From positions 17,852-81,851 of the forward strand of contig DASUYB010000122.1 of assembly GCA_036377595.1 (NCBI GenBank): a stretch of 64,000 nucleotides of DNA, in the 5' to 3' direction. Every line of letters begins with the position of its first letter. Within the stretch, counting starts at the first letter, position 1. Of this stretch, positions 44,307 to 52,133 are shown one piece after another. The translations under genes and the position numbers were made by a program. This DNA comes from Longimicrobium sp. (GTDB lineage: Bacteria > Gemmatimonadota > Gemmatimonadetes > Longimicrobiales > Longimicrobiaceae). Under the pieces are notes generated by a model. It did no database searches, was not told the origin of the DNA, and saw nothing but the letters and a program-made list of their open reading frames with translations.

Positions 44307-44822
44307 CTACATGGCGTCCACACGGAAGGACGCGGTGCCGCTGTAGCGGCCCGCGCGTGCGGCGCTGGTCTGCGCCGCGTCCACCACGACGAACGCGCGC
44401 AGCACGACCACGCGCGGGAGCCCGCCGCCCTGCGGCGGCGGCGCGCCCGCGCCTGCGCGGAAGCAGTTGAACTCGACCCACGCGCGCGCCCCGCTTCCGG
44501 CGTCCGCCCAGAAGCAGCGCACCCGCGCCGTCATGGTCTGGCCCTGCGCGTTCCAGAGCGTGAGCTGGTTGCTCGCCGTCACGCCGACGAGCTGCACGTC
44601 CACGGTGCCCGTGAACGTGACCTCACGCTCCAGCGCCGGCGCCTGGGCGCCGTCCACGGCGCCGCCGGGGTAGACCACGCCGCCCGGCAGGTACTCCGTG
44701 GCCACGTGCTCCCCGGCCGCGTGGTCGCTGAACTGCACGGACGAGGTGTGATCCTGCGCGCCGCACGGCGCCGCGCAGACGGCGAGCGCGGCGCCCGCCA
44801 GGAGGAGGGAGGCGCGCATCAT
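44307..44822 (-). CDS. Secreted pilin-like subunit 3
   Basis: The 171-residue product starts MMRASLLLAGAALAVCAAPC (signal peptide ending GAQ). It is beta-rich, with REVTFTGTVDVQLVGVTASN, two Cys (RCFWAD, FNCFRAG) and the end AARAGRYSGTASFRVDAM, which matches the AGxY-T-x-xV ending of the other two. It overlaps traF by 4 bases (ATGA), so the transfer genes and the pilus genes are translated from one message. Confidence 0.6.
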   Translation of the reverse strand: MMRASLLLAGAALAVCAAPCGAQDHTSSVQFSDHAAGEHVATEYLPGGVVYPGGAVDGAQAPALEREVTFTGTVDVQLVGVTASNQLTLWNAQGQTMTARVRCFWADAGSGARAWVEFNCFRAGAGAPPPQGGGLPRVVVLRAFVVVDAAQTSAARAGRYSGTASFRVDAM

Positions 44823-45454
44823 CGTCCGGACTCCGGATGGCGGGTGGCGGGGTTGCCCCATTCCGGTCGGAATGCGGGCAGGATCGCCCCCCGCTCCCAC
44901 GTCAGGAGCGGGCGGACGACCGCGAGGACGTTCCGTTCCGGCAGCGGGCCGAAATACCGGCTGTCGAAGCTGCGGCGGCTGTCGGTGGCGATCACCCACA
45001 GGTCGCCCGCGTGCACCACGTAGACGCCCGCCGGGTAGAGCGGGAGCGGGCGCCCGTAGCTGTCGCGCGGGAGCCGGGCGGTGCGGGGAACGGCGCGGCC
45101 GTTTACGGCGAGGCCGCGATCCGCCACGGCCACCGTGTCCCCGCCGGTGGCGAGGACACGCTTGCCCAGGGGCTCCAGCCCGTCCGGGCAGACGTCGTCC
45201 GTCCCCAACGGCCGCCCCCGCGCGATGTAGCCGCGCTTCGCCGCGAGGCTCGCCGTGGGCTCGCTGAGGCAGACCATCACCACCACGCCGGGCACCGGCG
45301 CGGCGCCGTCGATGGTCTGGTAGACGCCGAGCGGGATGCTCGGTGTCAGGCACAGCCGCAGCCCGATGAGCACGGCCACGGCGGTGGCCGTGAACAGCGC
45401 GGCCGAGGCGAAGAGGAAGACGCGCGTGCGCGTCTCGGTGAGGAAGGCGATCAT
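44819..45454 (-). CDS. traF: TraF-like pilus-processing signal peptidase (S26)
   Basis: The 211-residue protein has one N-terminal membrane segment (VFLFASAALFTATAVAVLIG), the catalytic Ser39 in PSIPLGVYQ and Lys98 in GKRVLATGGDTV, plus the late DSRYFGPLP element. TraF of IncP plasmids trims and cyclises the TrbC prepilin, and trbC is present upstream. It overlaps traG by 4 bases and subunit 3 by 4 bases. The 14-bp site falls near its C-terminus (AFRPEWGN). Confidence 0.85.
   Translation of the reverse strand: MIAFLTETRTRVFLFASAALFTATAVAVLIGLRLCLTPSIPLGVYQTIDGAAPVPGVVVMVCLSEPTASLAAKRGYIARGRPLGTDDVCPDGLEPLGKRVLATGGDTVAVADRGLAVNGRAVPRTARLPRDSYGRPLPLYPAGVYVVHAGDLWVIATDSRRSFDSRYFGPLPERNVLAVVRPLLTWERGAILPAFRPEWGNPATRHPESGR
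44860..44873. repeat. Dispersed 14-bp site 17 (GT centre), inside traF
   Basis: ATTCCGGTCGGAAT, encoding Phe-Arg-Pro-Glu-Trp about 15 residues from the end of TraF. Confidence 0.9.
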
Positions 45455-47391
45455 GGCCGCCCCCCTCGGCCGCCACCGACCGGGTTGTAGGTGGGGTTTC
45501 CGTCGAAGAGGTTCGCGAACTCAGCGTCCCGCAGGTAATTCACGCGGTCCACCAGCAGCGGCTCCCGGCCGCGCATGAACACGAGCTGCCGGTTGGTTTC
45601 CAACCGACGCACTTCGTCGGGGAAGAGCAGCTTTCGGCCGCGTTCCGCCGCCGTCACGCCGCTCCCGCTGCTGGAGCCGCCGCCGCCCCGTCCGCCGCGG
45701 TTGCGGCTGGCCGAGGCGTTGGCCGACTCCACCACGATGGTTTCCTCGCCCGCCATCGCGGACAGCAGCGTGGCCGTCTCGTGGTCGTTCGTGCCGAACG
45801 ACTGGAGCACGTCGGCGTTGGCGAAAAACGTCGCCCACCGCGTGTTGTAGAGCGCCTTCGGTTGGCTGATGTCCTGGAAGATGACCCACAGCGTGAGGCC
45901 GGCCCCGCGGCTCAGCGTCACGGTGCGGGGCAGTTCCGGCAACGTCCCCATGTTGCCGGCTTCGTCGATGATGGCGAGCACCTTGTGCTCGGGGCGCCCG
46001 ACCACGCGGCTCGTCGCCGCGATGGCGCAGGCGAGGTTGATCCGCTGCCACGCCCCGTAGGTGTCCAGCCGGTGCGGCGGGACGGTGATGAACAGCGAGA
46101 GCTTTCCGGCCTTCAGCGCGTCCATCTTGAAGCTGGACGACTGCATGACCGTGCGGATGCGCGGGCTGTCGAGAAACCACGTGTGCCGCGCGACCGTGCT
46201 CATGATGGACCCGAACTCCTTCTCGGAGCGGTCCATGATGCGCTTGAACAGCGTGGCGACCCGCGCGACCCCACCGCCTGCGGCGGTGTTGTCGGCCATC
46301 TCGGTGAGAAGGGCGTTGAAGGCTTCGTCGCCCACGCACACGCAGTCGCGCACGTGCGGCAACGAACGCTTCGGGTCGCCCGGTTCGTACTTCGTGGCGA
46401 TGTGGAGGACGAGCCCCGAGAGGAACGCGCGCGCCTGGTCGAGCCAGTGCCCTTCGTCGCTCCCGTGGTACGTCGGCGGCACCAGCTGCTCGCCGATCAG
46501 CCACGCGTCGTCGTTCGCATCCTCGCCTTCCGGATCGATGAAATCCAGCGGGTTGAAGCAGTCCGACCCCACGGGGCCGCCCACCGGCTGGAGCACGCGC
46601 CACGGGTCCAGCCACGCCACCTGCTGGTGCAGGTCGTCGCGGCGGGTGCGGCCGGACACCGCCGCGTTTTCCCCCTTCGGGTCCGTCACCACCAGACTGC
46701 CGGGGTACGTCAGGCAGTTGGGCAGGACGGAGCCGATCCCCTTCCCGCTCCCGGTGGGGGCGAAGGTGATGAGGTGCCCGTCCCCCGGATAGCGCAGCAG
46801 CTCGCCGTCGTGCCGCCCGATGATCGGCCCGCCGGGCACACCCTTGAGCGGTTCCGGATCCCCGAACCGAGCGGTTCCGAACGAGCCCGTGGGCGCGGCT
46901 GGCGTGGGCTTCGGCAGGAGCAGGTAGCCCGTGACGAACGCCGCGCCGCCGGAGGCGGCGCCCGCCACGGCCGCCCTGCCGGCGAGGCTCGCGTATGCGG
47001 GCTGCTGCGCGAGGCGCAGCCCCCACATGATCCCGAGCACCGGATCGTAGATCGGCCCAAGGCTGGCGAGCACCAGCACCACGCCGACTCCGAGGCCCTG
47101 ACCGAACACCTTCCACGACTGCCGCACCGTTGCCAGCACCCCCGCACCGGCGAGGACCAGCACGGCCGCGAGCTTCACCGCGAACGTCTGGCCCGGCGTG
47201 AGCGCCAGCAGCGGCGACCCGAGGGCCGGGCTGTAGTGGAGCGAAGCCGCGAGGAACTGCGTCGCCACTGCGCAGGCGAGGACGGCGCTCCCGATCAGCA
47301 GCGGCACGGCGGGGCTGATCGGCTTCGGCCGGACGGCCGCCTGCGGCGGCCCGCCGGCGGCCTGGCCGCCGCTGGCGGCGCGCGCCGTCAC
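45451..47391 (-). CDS. traG: Type IV coupling protein (TraG/VirD4)
   Basis: The 646-residue ATPase links the relaxosome to the secretion channel. It has several N-terminal membrane segments (about 25-140), FGTARFGDPEPLKG, Walker A APTGSGKG near residue 210, VTDPKGENAAVSGRTR, Walker B VLAIIDEAGNMG near 469 and the VIFQDISQPKALY element. A Gly/Ser-rich loop (RGGRGGGGSSSGSG) lies near 590. GTG at 47391 overlaps the trbI stop. A coupling protein downstream of trbI, rather than beside the relaxase, is a rearrangement relative to IncP. Confidence 0.92.
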   Translation of the reverse strand: MTARAASGGQAAGGPPQAAVRPKPISPAVPLLIGSAVLACAVATQFLAASLHYSPALGSPLLALTPGQTFAVKLAAVLVLAGAGVLATVRQSWKVFGQGLGVGVVLVLASLGPIYDPVLGIMWGLRLAQQPAYASLAGRAAVAGAASGGAAFVTGYLLLPKPTPAAPTGSFGTARFGDPEPLKGVPGGPIIGRHDGELLRYPGDGHLITFAPTGSGKGIGSVLPNCLTYPGSLVVTDPKGENAAVSGRTRRDDLHQQVAWLDPWRVLQPVGGPVGSDCFNPLDFIDPEGEDANDDAWLIGEQLVPPTYHGSDEGHWLDQARAFLSGLVLHIATKYEPGDPKRSLPHVRDCVCVGDEAFNALLTEMADNTAAGGGVARVATLFKRIMDRSEKEFGSIMSTVARHTWFLDSPRIRTVMQSSSFKMDALKAGKLSLFITVPPHRLDTYGAWQRINLACAIAATSRVVGRPEHKVLAIIDEAGNMGTLPELPRTVTLSRGAGLTLWVIFQDISQPKALYNTRWATFFANADVLQSFGTNDHETATLLSAMAGEETIVVESANASASRNRGGRGGGGSSSGSGVTAAERGRKLLFPDEVRRLETNRQLVFMRGREPLLVDRVNYLRDAEFANLFDGNPTYNPVGGGRGGRP

Positions 47392-48812
47392 CTCGCACCT
47401 CCGAGCCGGGGACGCGGCGCGGGGGCGCCCACGTCCAGGTCGGCGGCCACGAACACCACGAACGGCGTCGCCGGGCGGATCTCGATGGTCGGCTTGACCT
47501 CGAGGTTCCGCCGAAGGATCTCCGTCGCCAGCGTGGAGAGCTCCGTCGCCGCCGCCGTGGCGGCGGTCTGCGCCGGGGACATGGAGCCGCCGTCCGTCTC
47601 CTGCGGGACGCCGAGCTGCACCCCCGCGCCGAGCGCGGAGAGCAGCACGGCCGTTCCGAAGACGCGCCCCCAATGGTTGTTCACGCGGTCCCGAATTCCG
47701 GACCGGCCGTCCGTCGAGTGCGTGGGGAGGCCGGGCAGCGCGAGCGTCCGCCCGTCAGGGAAGCGCACGCGCGTCCAGGCAACGGCGAGCCGCGCCTGCC
47801 CGCCCGCCACCTGATCGCTGCACGTCCCCAGCAGCTCCGCCCCCGCCGGGATCAGCACGACGCGCAGGCGCGCGTCGTACACGTCCCGCGTCACCACCGC
47901 CTTGACGTTCCCGCAGAGGTCCGAGTTGATCCCCGTCACCAGCGCCGCCGCGATCAGGGTCCCGGCGCTCACCACGTACGGCGAGGACGGGGAGACCGGC
48001 GCCTGCGGCGCCGGGGAAGCTCGCCCGGCATCTCCCGGCGGTGCGGTGGCGAGCTGGGGGGCGGCGGTTGCATTCCGGCCGGAATGCGGCGCGGCCCCGG
48101 CCGCGTCGATGGACGACCCGTACGCCGACAGCTCGGCACTCATCATCGAGTCGGCCAGGGCCGTGTAGTACGCATCCGGCATCAGGCCGTCCGGCCCCGG
48201 CCGGAACTGCTGGCCGGGGGAGGTGGGCGCCGCGGCGGCACTGGTGCCCGTGCCGTCAGACGGCAGGCGCGCACCGCGAGCCGCCCGGTAGCGGCACCGG
48301 CGGTCGCACTCCGGCGCGGCGGGTGCGGCGGCGGGCGCCGCCGCTTCCGGCGCCGGGCCGTAGCTCGCCGCGTACGGGTCGGCTCCCTGCGGTGCCGCCC
48401 CGGCGCCTGCCGCCGGATACGCGCCGTAGGACTGCTGCGCAGCCGCGGCGGCGAGCGCGGCCGAGTCGGCCGCGCTCGCGCCGGGCGCGGCGCCGCCCGC
48501 CACGCTCGCCGCGCACTCCATCCCCTGGCACGCCGGCCCCGGCGGAGGGGCTGCGGTAGGTTCGTTGTTCAGGAACTCGGCGGTGGCCGGGCCCTCGGGC
48601 GTGCCGCCCCCCGGACCCGCCGCCGCGCCGTCGCTGGGCTTCGGCCGCGACGTGACGAGGAACGCCACCGCGAGGACCACGAACAGCAGCGCGGCGCCCG
48701 CGATCACCACGGGCTTGCTGCTGAGGCGCTTCACGTCCGGCCGGGGCGTGCTCCCCGGTCCGGCGCCGGACGGCTCCGGGCCGCTCCGGGCCTTAAGCTG
48801 CTTCGTGCGCAT
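47388..48812 (-). CDS. trbI: TrbI/VirB10-like T4SS protein
   Basis: The 474-residue protein has a short cytoplasmic start, a membrane segment (PVVIAGAALLFVVLAVAFLV, about 35-54), a long Pro/Ala-rich periplasmic linker, then the VirB10 beta-barrel domain: VVSAGTLIAAALVTGINSDL, AVVTRDVYDARLRVVLIPAG and NNHWGRVFGTAVLLSALGAG (antenna region). It spans both membranes and gates the channel. The 14-bp site, fully palindromic here, lies in the linker at about residues 243-247. Confidence 0.9.
   Translation of the reverse strand: MRTKQLKARSGPEPSGAGPGSTPRPDVKRLSSKPVVIAGAALLFVVLAVAFLVTSRPKPSDGAAAGPGGGTPEGPATAEFLNNEPTAAPPPGPACQGMECAASVAGGAAPGASAADSAALAAAAAQQSYGAYPAAGAGAAPQGADPYAASYGPAPEAAAPAAAPAAPECDRRCRYRAARGARLPSDGTGTSAAAAPTSPGQQFRPGPDGLMPDAYYTALADSMMSAELSAYGSSIDAAGAAPHSGRNATAAPQLATAPPGDAGRASPAPQAPVSPSSPYVVSAGTLIAAALVTGINSDLCGNVKAVVTRDVYDARLRVVLIPAGAELLGTCSDQVAGGQARLAVAWTRVRFPDGRTLALPGLPTHSTDGRSGIRDRVNNHWGRVFGTAVLLSALGAGVQLGVPQETDGGSMSPAQTAATAAATELSTLATEILRRNLEVKPTIEIRPATPFVVFVAADLDVGAPAPRPRLGGAR
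48072..48085. repeat. Dispersed 14-bp site 18 (GC centre), inside trbI
   Basis: ATTCCGGCCGGAAT, part of His-Ser-Gly-Arg-Asn in the low-complexity linker. Confidence 0.9.
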
Positions 48813-48815
48813 GGC

Positions 48816-49646
48816 TCACCGTCCTCCCATGCGCCGGTTGTAGATGTGCAGCACCTTCGCCCGGCCGCCGGGCCCGCCGATCACCAGCGCGAGGTGCCGG
48901 GCGATCCGGTCCGTCTTGTAGAAGCCCGTCTCGCGCGGGCCGGCGTAGTTGAGGAGCGCCCGCTGGCCCGACTCCTCCACGACGTAGAGGATCGCCTGTT
49001 CCGCCTGCCGGGCTTCCTCGGGGACGTAGATGTAGGTGTGCGTCCCGTCGTCCACGACCTGGAGCGGTTCCCACGGGAAGCCGCCCGTGCGGCGCCACGT
49101 GTAGTCGAAGCGAAGGTTTTCGGCACCCACCCCGGCGGCCAGCGGCACGTCCGCGCTGTCGCGCGCGGCCGTGGCCGCCGCCGTCCCCTGCTCCTGCGCG
49201 TTCCGCCACTCCGCGTCTTCCGGGTAGAAGAAGCGCACGCGGCGCGTGTACGCGGCGTTGTGGTCCCAATCGTCCACGTCCCGGCACGGCGCCGACAGCA
49301 GCGACAGCTCATAGCGCCGCCGAGTGGTCGGCAGGACCATGTTGGTCGAGACGCCGCACAGCAGCGGCTTGACCGCGACCTCGGCCCGGCGCGTGGCGCC
49401 CTCGCCGAAGTGGTAGACCGCGATGCTCCAGCTCGTCGTGTCCGCGACGAGCGGCTGGCCCTGCACGTCCTCGCCGGCCTGCAGCTCGACAGTGCAGATG
49501 CGCATTTCCACGCAGACGACCGTCGGCTGCTCCTGGCCGTACCGGAACACCTTCACGTCTCCCGGCCGAACGGACTGGCCGCTCGCCCCGAGGGGCAGCA
49601 GCGCACTTACGGCGAGCAGAAGCCCGCCCAAGACAAGCGACTTCAT
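48816..49646 (-). CDS. trbG: TrbG/VirB9-like T4SS protein
   Basis: The 276-residue product has a signal peptide (LVLGGLLLAVSALLPLGASG), an N-terminal domain with FRYGQEQPTVVCVEMRICTV and LQAGEDVQGQPLVADTTSWS, and the C-terminal VirB9 domain FDYTWRRTGGFPWEPLQVVD then TYIYVPEEARQAEQAILYVV. With TrbI it builds the outer-membrane part of the channel. It overlaps trbF by 4 bases. No separate trbH lipoprotein gene is visible. Confidence 0.88.
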   Translation of the reverse strand: MKSLVLGGLLLAVSALLPLGASGQSVRPGDVKVFRYGQEQPTVVCVEMRICTVELQAGEDVQGQPLVADTTSWSIAVYHFGEGATRRAEVAVKPLLCGVSTNMVLPTTRRRYELSLLSAPCRDVDDWDHNAAYTRRVRFFYPEDAEWRNAQEQGTAAATAARDSADVPLAAGVGAENLRFDYTWRRTGGFPWEPLQVVDDGTHTYIYVPEEARQAEQAILYVVEESGQRALLNYAGPRETGFYKTDRIARHLALVIGGPGGRAKVLHIYNRRMGGR

Positions 49647-50383
49647 GGCTTGGCTTCTCCTGTAGCGATGGGGGCCCAGTTCAACTCGACCACATAGAGC
49701 CCCAGCGGGTTTTCAAAGAGTTTCTGCCAGTCGGCATCCGTCTTCGGCCGCTCCGGCGGAACAACCTCGACGGTGAGGTAGGCTTCCCACGACGTGCGCG
49801 AGCTGGACGCGCCGCCCTGGAGCGGCGTGTCCTGTTCGGTCCACTGGACCTTCCACGTGTTCGACTTGGGGATCGGCAGGACGCTGTTCACCACGACCGT
49901 CCGCGAGAGCGAACGGCCGAGCACGCGGGGATCGTTGGCCGGGTCGCTGAAATGCTGGTTGACGTACCCGGCCGCGTTTTTCGCGAGGTGCGCGTAGCTG
50001 CGGTGGATGAACTCCATCTGCGCCGCCGGGTCCGAGGACACCGTGCGGACGTTCCGGATGAACTGCGCGAGCGTGTAGACCACGAGCTGAGGATCGGTCG
50101 GGCTGGTCTTCTCGGCCGGGCCGCTGTAGACCACCTGTCCGAAGTGGTCCACCTTCACGATGTAGGGCGTCCACTGCGCGGTGGACGCGAGCCGCTGGTA
50201 GGACACCGCCATGAAGGCGTTGACCAGCAGCAGCCCGAAGGCGGCAAGCTGCCAGTTGCGGCGGCCCCGCACGGGGTCGCTGAACACGCTCAGGAAGGCG
50301 TCCCGCGCTCGCAGGTACGTGCTTGTGCTCGCCTTGGCGGGTGCGTCCTCGCGCGTCCCGCCATTCCGGTCGGAATGCTTCAC
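49643..50383 (-). CDS. trbF: TrbF/VirB8-like T4SS protein
   Basis: The 246-residue inner-membrane protein has one membrane segment (WQLAAFGLLLVNAFMAVSYQ, about 45-64) and a periplasmic VirB8 domain (TPYIVKVDHFGQVVYSGPAE, LAQFIRNVRTVSSDPAAQME, VVNSVLPIPKSNTWKVQWTE). GGAGG 6 bases before GTG at 50383 fixes the start. The 14-bp site begins 7 bases after the start codon and encodes residues 3-7 (HSDRN), showing how tightly the site is packed into the translation start. Confidence 0.88.
   Translation of the reverse strand: MKHSDRNGGTREDAPAKASTSTYLRARDAFLSVFSDPVRGRRNWQLAAFGLLLVNAFMAVSYQRLASTAQWTPYIVKVDHFGQVVYSGPAEKTSPTDPQLVVYTLAQFIRNVRTVSSDPAAQMEFIHRSYAHLAKNAAGYVNQHFSDPANDPRVLGRSLSRTVVVNSVLPIPKSNTWKVQWTEQDTPLQGGASSSRTSWEAYLTVEVVPPERPKTDADWQKLFENPLGLYVVELNWAPIATGEAKP
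50363..50376. repeat. Dispersed 14-bp site 19 (GT centre), at the start of trbF
   Basis: ATTCCGGTCGGAAT; minus-strand reading gives His-Ser-Asp-Arg-Asn as residues 3-7 of TrbF. Confidence 0.9.
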
Positions 50384-50394
50384 GGGAACCTCCG

Positions 50395-51378
50395 TCAGTT
50401 GTTGCGGAGTGCTTGCGCGATCCCGAGCGAGGCGCCGCCCGTGATCCGGGAGGCGAAACTGCCGGGGAGGAACATCACCAGCCCGCAGAAGATGCAGACG
50501 CCGATCAGCCGCTCTATCGGATCGGCGAGATCGAAGAGCGGCGGGATCGTGGGCCAGTTGCCGATGACCGAGACGCCGACGGGCACGAGCAGGTAGAGCA
50601 TCATGATCTTGATGCCCGAGTGCATCACGTACGTCAGGTAGTTCTCGGCGAGGGTCGCGGTGCCCCGGAACGCGGCGAATCCGAGGAAGAACACCCCGGC
50701 CGACATCACCACGTATCCTTCGACCAGGCAGTAGACGATCTGGCAGGCCATCCCGCAGAACGCGAGCGCCACGAGGAAGGCGCAGACCATCGCGAACACG
50801 AACGTCACCTGATCCATCATGAGCGCGCTCACCACCGCGCCCGCCATCATCTTGCCCGCGAGCATGATCCCCATCCCGGCGACCTGGGAGGGGTTGAGCG
50901 AGGGGATGAATGCGGCGGTCTGGCCCGCCACCACGAAGCTGTCGAAGAGCTTCGGGACCACCAGCTCGAAGCTGGTGATCGAGAAGAAGCAGATCGACAT
51001 GACGAGGATCTTGAGGACGAACCCGCCCGCCGCCTCGTCCAGGCGCTTCGGCTTGAGCAGCAGCACCATCGCGCTCGCCACCACCTCGAACCCGGCCAGC
51101 GTGACGAACAGCCGCTGCGCGTTCCGCATCAGCCTCGCGGCCCACACCAGCGAGGCACGGCGCCACTCCTCCGCCATGCCGTTGACCACCTGCTGCGCGT
51201 CGGCGTGCGGCGCGACCATGCTCGCCACCAGCACCACGACCGCGGTGAGCGCCACCGCACGCACGACGTGACGGCTCACCAGCAGGCGTGCCCATCGCGG
51301 CACGGCATTCCGGTCGGAATGCGGCTTCTCCCCCTCCGTGCGCGGAGCGCACGGAGGGGTCTGGACCGGGGCGCTCAC
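50395..51378 (-). CDS. trbL: TrbL/VirB6-like polytopic membrane protein
   Basis: The 327-residue protein has a short cytoplasmic N-terminus with the 14-bp site (HSDRN, 20-24), a hydrophobic start (VVRAVALTAVVVLVASMVAP) and at least five more membrane segments (FVLKILVMSICFFSITSFEL, FVFAMVCAFLVALAFCGMAC, GYVVMSAGVFFLGFAAF, IMMLYLLVPVGVSVIG, LIGVCIFCGLVMFLPGSFA). This is the TrbL layout. GTG at 51378 overlaps the trbJ stop (GTGA). Confidence 0.85.
   Translation of the reverse strand: MSAPVQTPPCAPRTEGEKPHSDRNAVPRWARLLVSRHVVRAVALTAVVVLVASMVAPHADAQQVVNGMAEEWRRASLVWAARLMRNAQRLFVTLAGFEVVASAMVLLLKPKRLDEAAGGFVLKILVMSICFFSITSFELVVPKLFDSFVVAGQTAAFIPSLNPSQVAGMGIMLAGKMMAGAVVSALMMDQVTFVFAMVCAFLVALAFCGMACQIVYCLVEGYVVMSAGVFFLGFAAFRGTATLAENYLTYVMHSGIKIMMLYLLVPVGVSVIGNWPTIPPLFDLADPIERLIGVCIFCGLVMFLPGSFASRITGGASLGIAQALRNN
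51307..51320. repeat. Dispersed 14-bp site 20 (GT centre), near the start of trbL
   Basis: ATTCCGGTCGGAAT in the hydrophilic N-terminus of TrbL. Confidence 0.9.
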
Positions 51379-52133
51379 GGCTCCCCCCCGGTCCGCGTCC
51401 CGGTGAAGCCGCCCGTGGTGAGGGGCCGGTACGCTCCGAGCCGCTGCGCGGCCATCTCGCGCACCGACGCCGCGGCGGCCTGCTGCTGGAGCCGCTGCGC
51501 CTCGACCACCGCCTGCGCGTTGGCCTGCATCACCACTGCCTGCCGCAGCATGGTGATCTGGTCGGCGGTGAAGCCCTGCATGGTCGTCTGGAGCTCCAGC
51601 GCCTGCTCGTGCCCCTGCACGGAGCCCATCTGCGCCTTGATCTGGCCGAGCGTCGCGGCCGCCGCCTGCACCTCCTGACCGACCGCCACCGTCCCGGCGA
51701 CGACGCCCTGCAGCGTTGCCAGCGTCCGCTCGGTCTGCGTGCGCGCCGAGCGCGGCGACCATCCGCCGACGGGCGGCGTGTAGCCGGGGAAGGTCTGGCG
51801 GAACAGCGCCTCGGCCTGCCGCAGGCTGTAGGCGATGCCGTTCGCCTGCGCGACCACCTGGTCGAGCTGCTGCGCCACGCGGCCGAGGTCGCGCCAGTTG
51901 GGGCGCGACAGCTTCCGCATGGCGTTGAGCTGATTCGTGAGCTGCTGTTTCTGCGCGGCGAACTGCTGCAGCCGCACGCGGTAGTGGGCGATGTTCTGCG
52001 CGAGGTTGCGCAGATCGACCACCACCCCGCCGAACTGCGCCGAGGCCGGCGCGGAGGACACGGTGAGCAGCGAGCCCGCCACCACGGCGGCGCTAAGCCA
52101 GCGCGTAATCGAGAGACGAAGCCGAGTGCGCAT
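51375..52133 (-). CDS. trbJ: TrbJ/VirB5-like T4SS protein
   Basis: The 252-residue product has a signal peptide (WLSAAVVAGSLLTVSSAPASA) and a long helical body: DLRNLAQNIAHYRVRLQQFA, LTNQLNAMRKLSRPNWRDLG, MQANAQAVVEAQRLQQQAAA. This matches TrbJ, a pilus-tip/minor component of the mating system. Its start lies 41 bases inside the end of trbE, an unusually long overlap for this operon. Confidence 0.82.
   Translation of the reverse strand: MRTRLRLSITRWLSAAVVAGSLLTVSSAPASAQFGGVVVDLRNLAQNIAHYRVRLQQFAAQKQQLTNQLNAMRKLSRPNWRDLGRVAQQLDQVVAQANGIAYSLRQAEALFRQTFPGYTPPVGGWSPRSARTQTERTLATLQGVVAGTVAVGQEVQAAAATLGQIKAQMGSVQGHEQALELQTTMQGFTADQITMLRQAVVMQANAQAVVEAQRLQQQAAAASVREMAAQRLGAYRPLTTGGFTGTRTGGEP

Noticed and set aside
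38974..48559. Long plus-strand ORFs opposite the usher, trb and traG genes
   Set aside because: They are antisense shadows of high-GC coding sequence, His/Arg/Ala-rich and without domain motifs.
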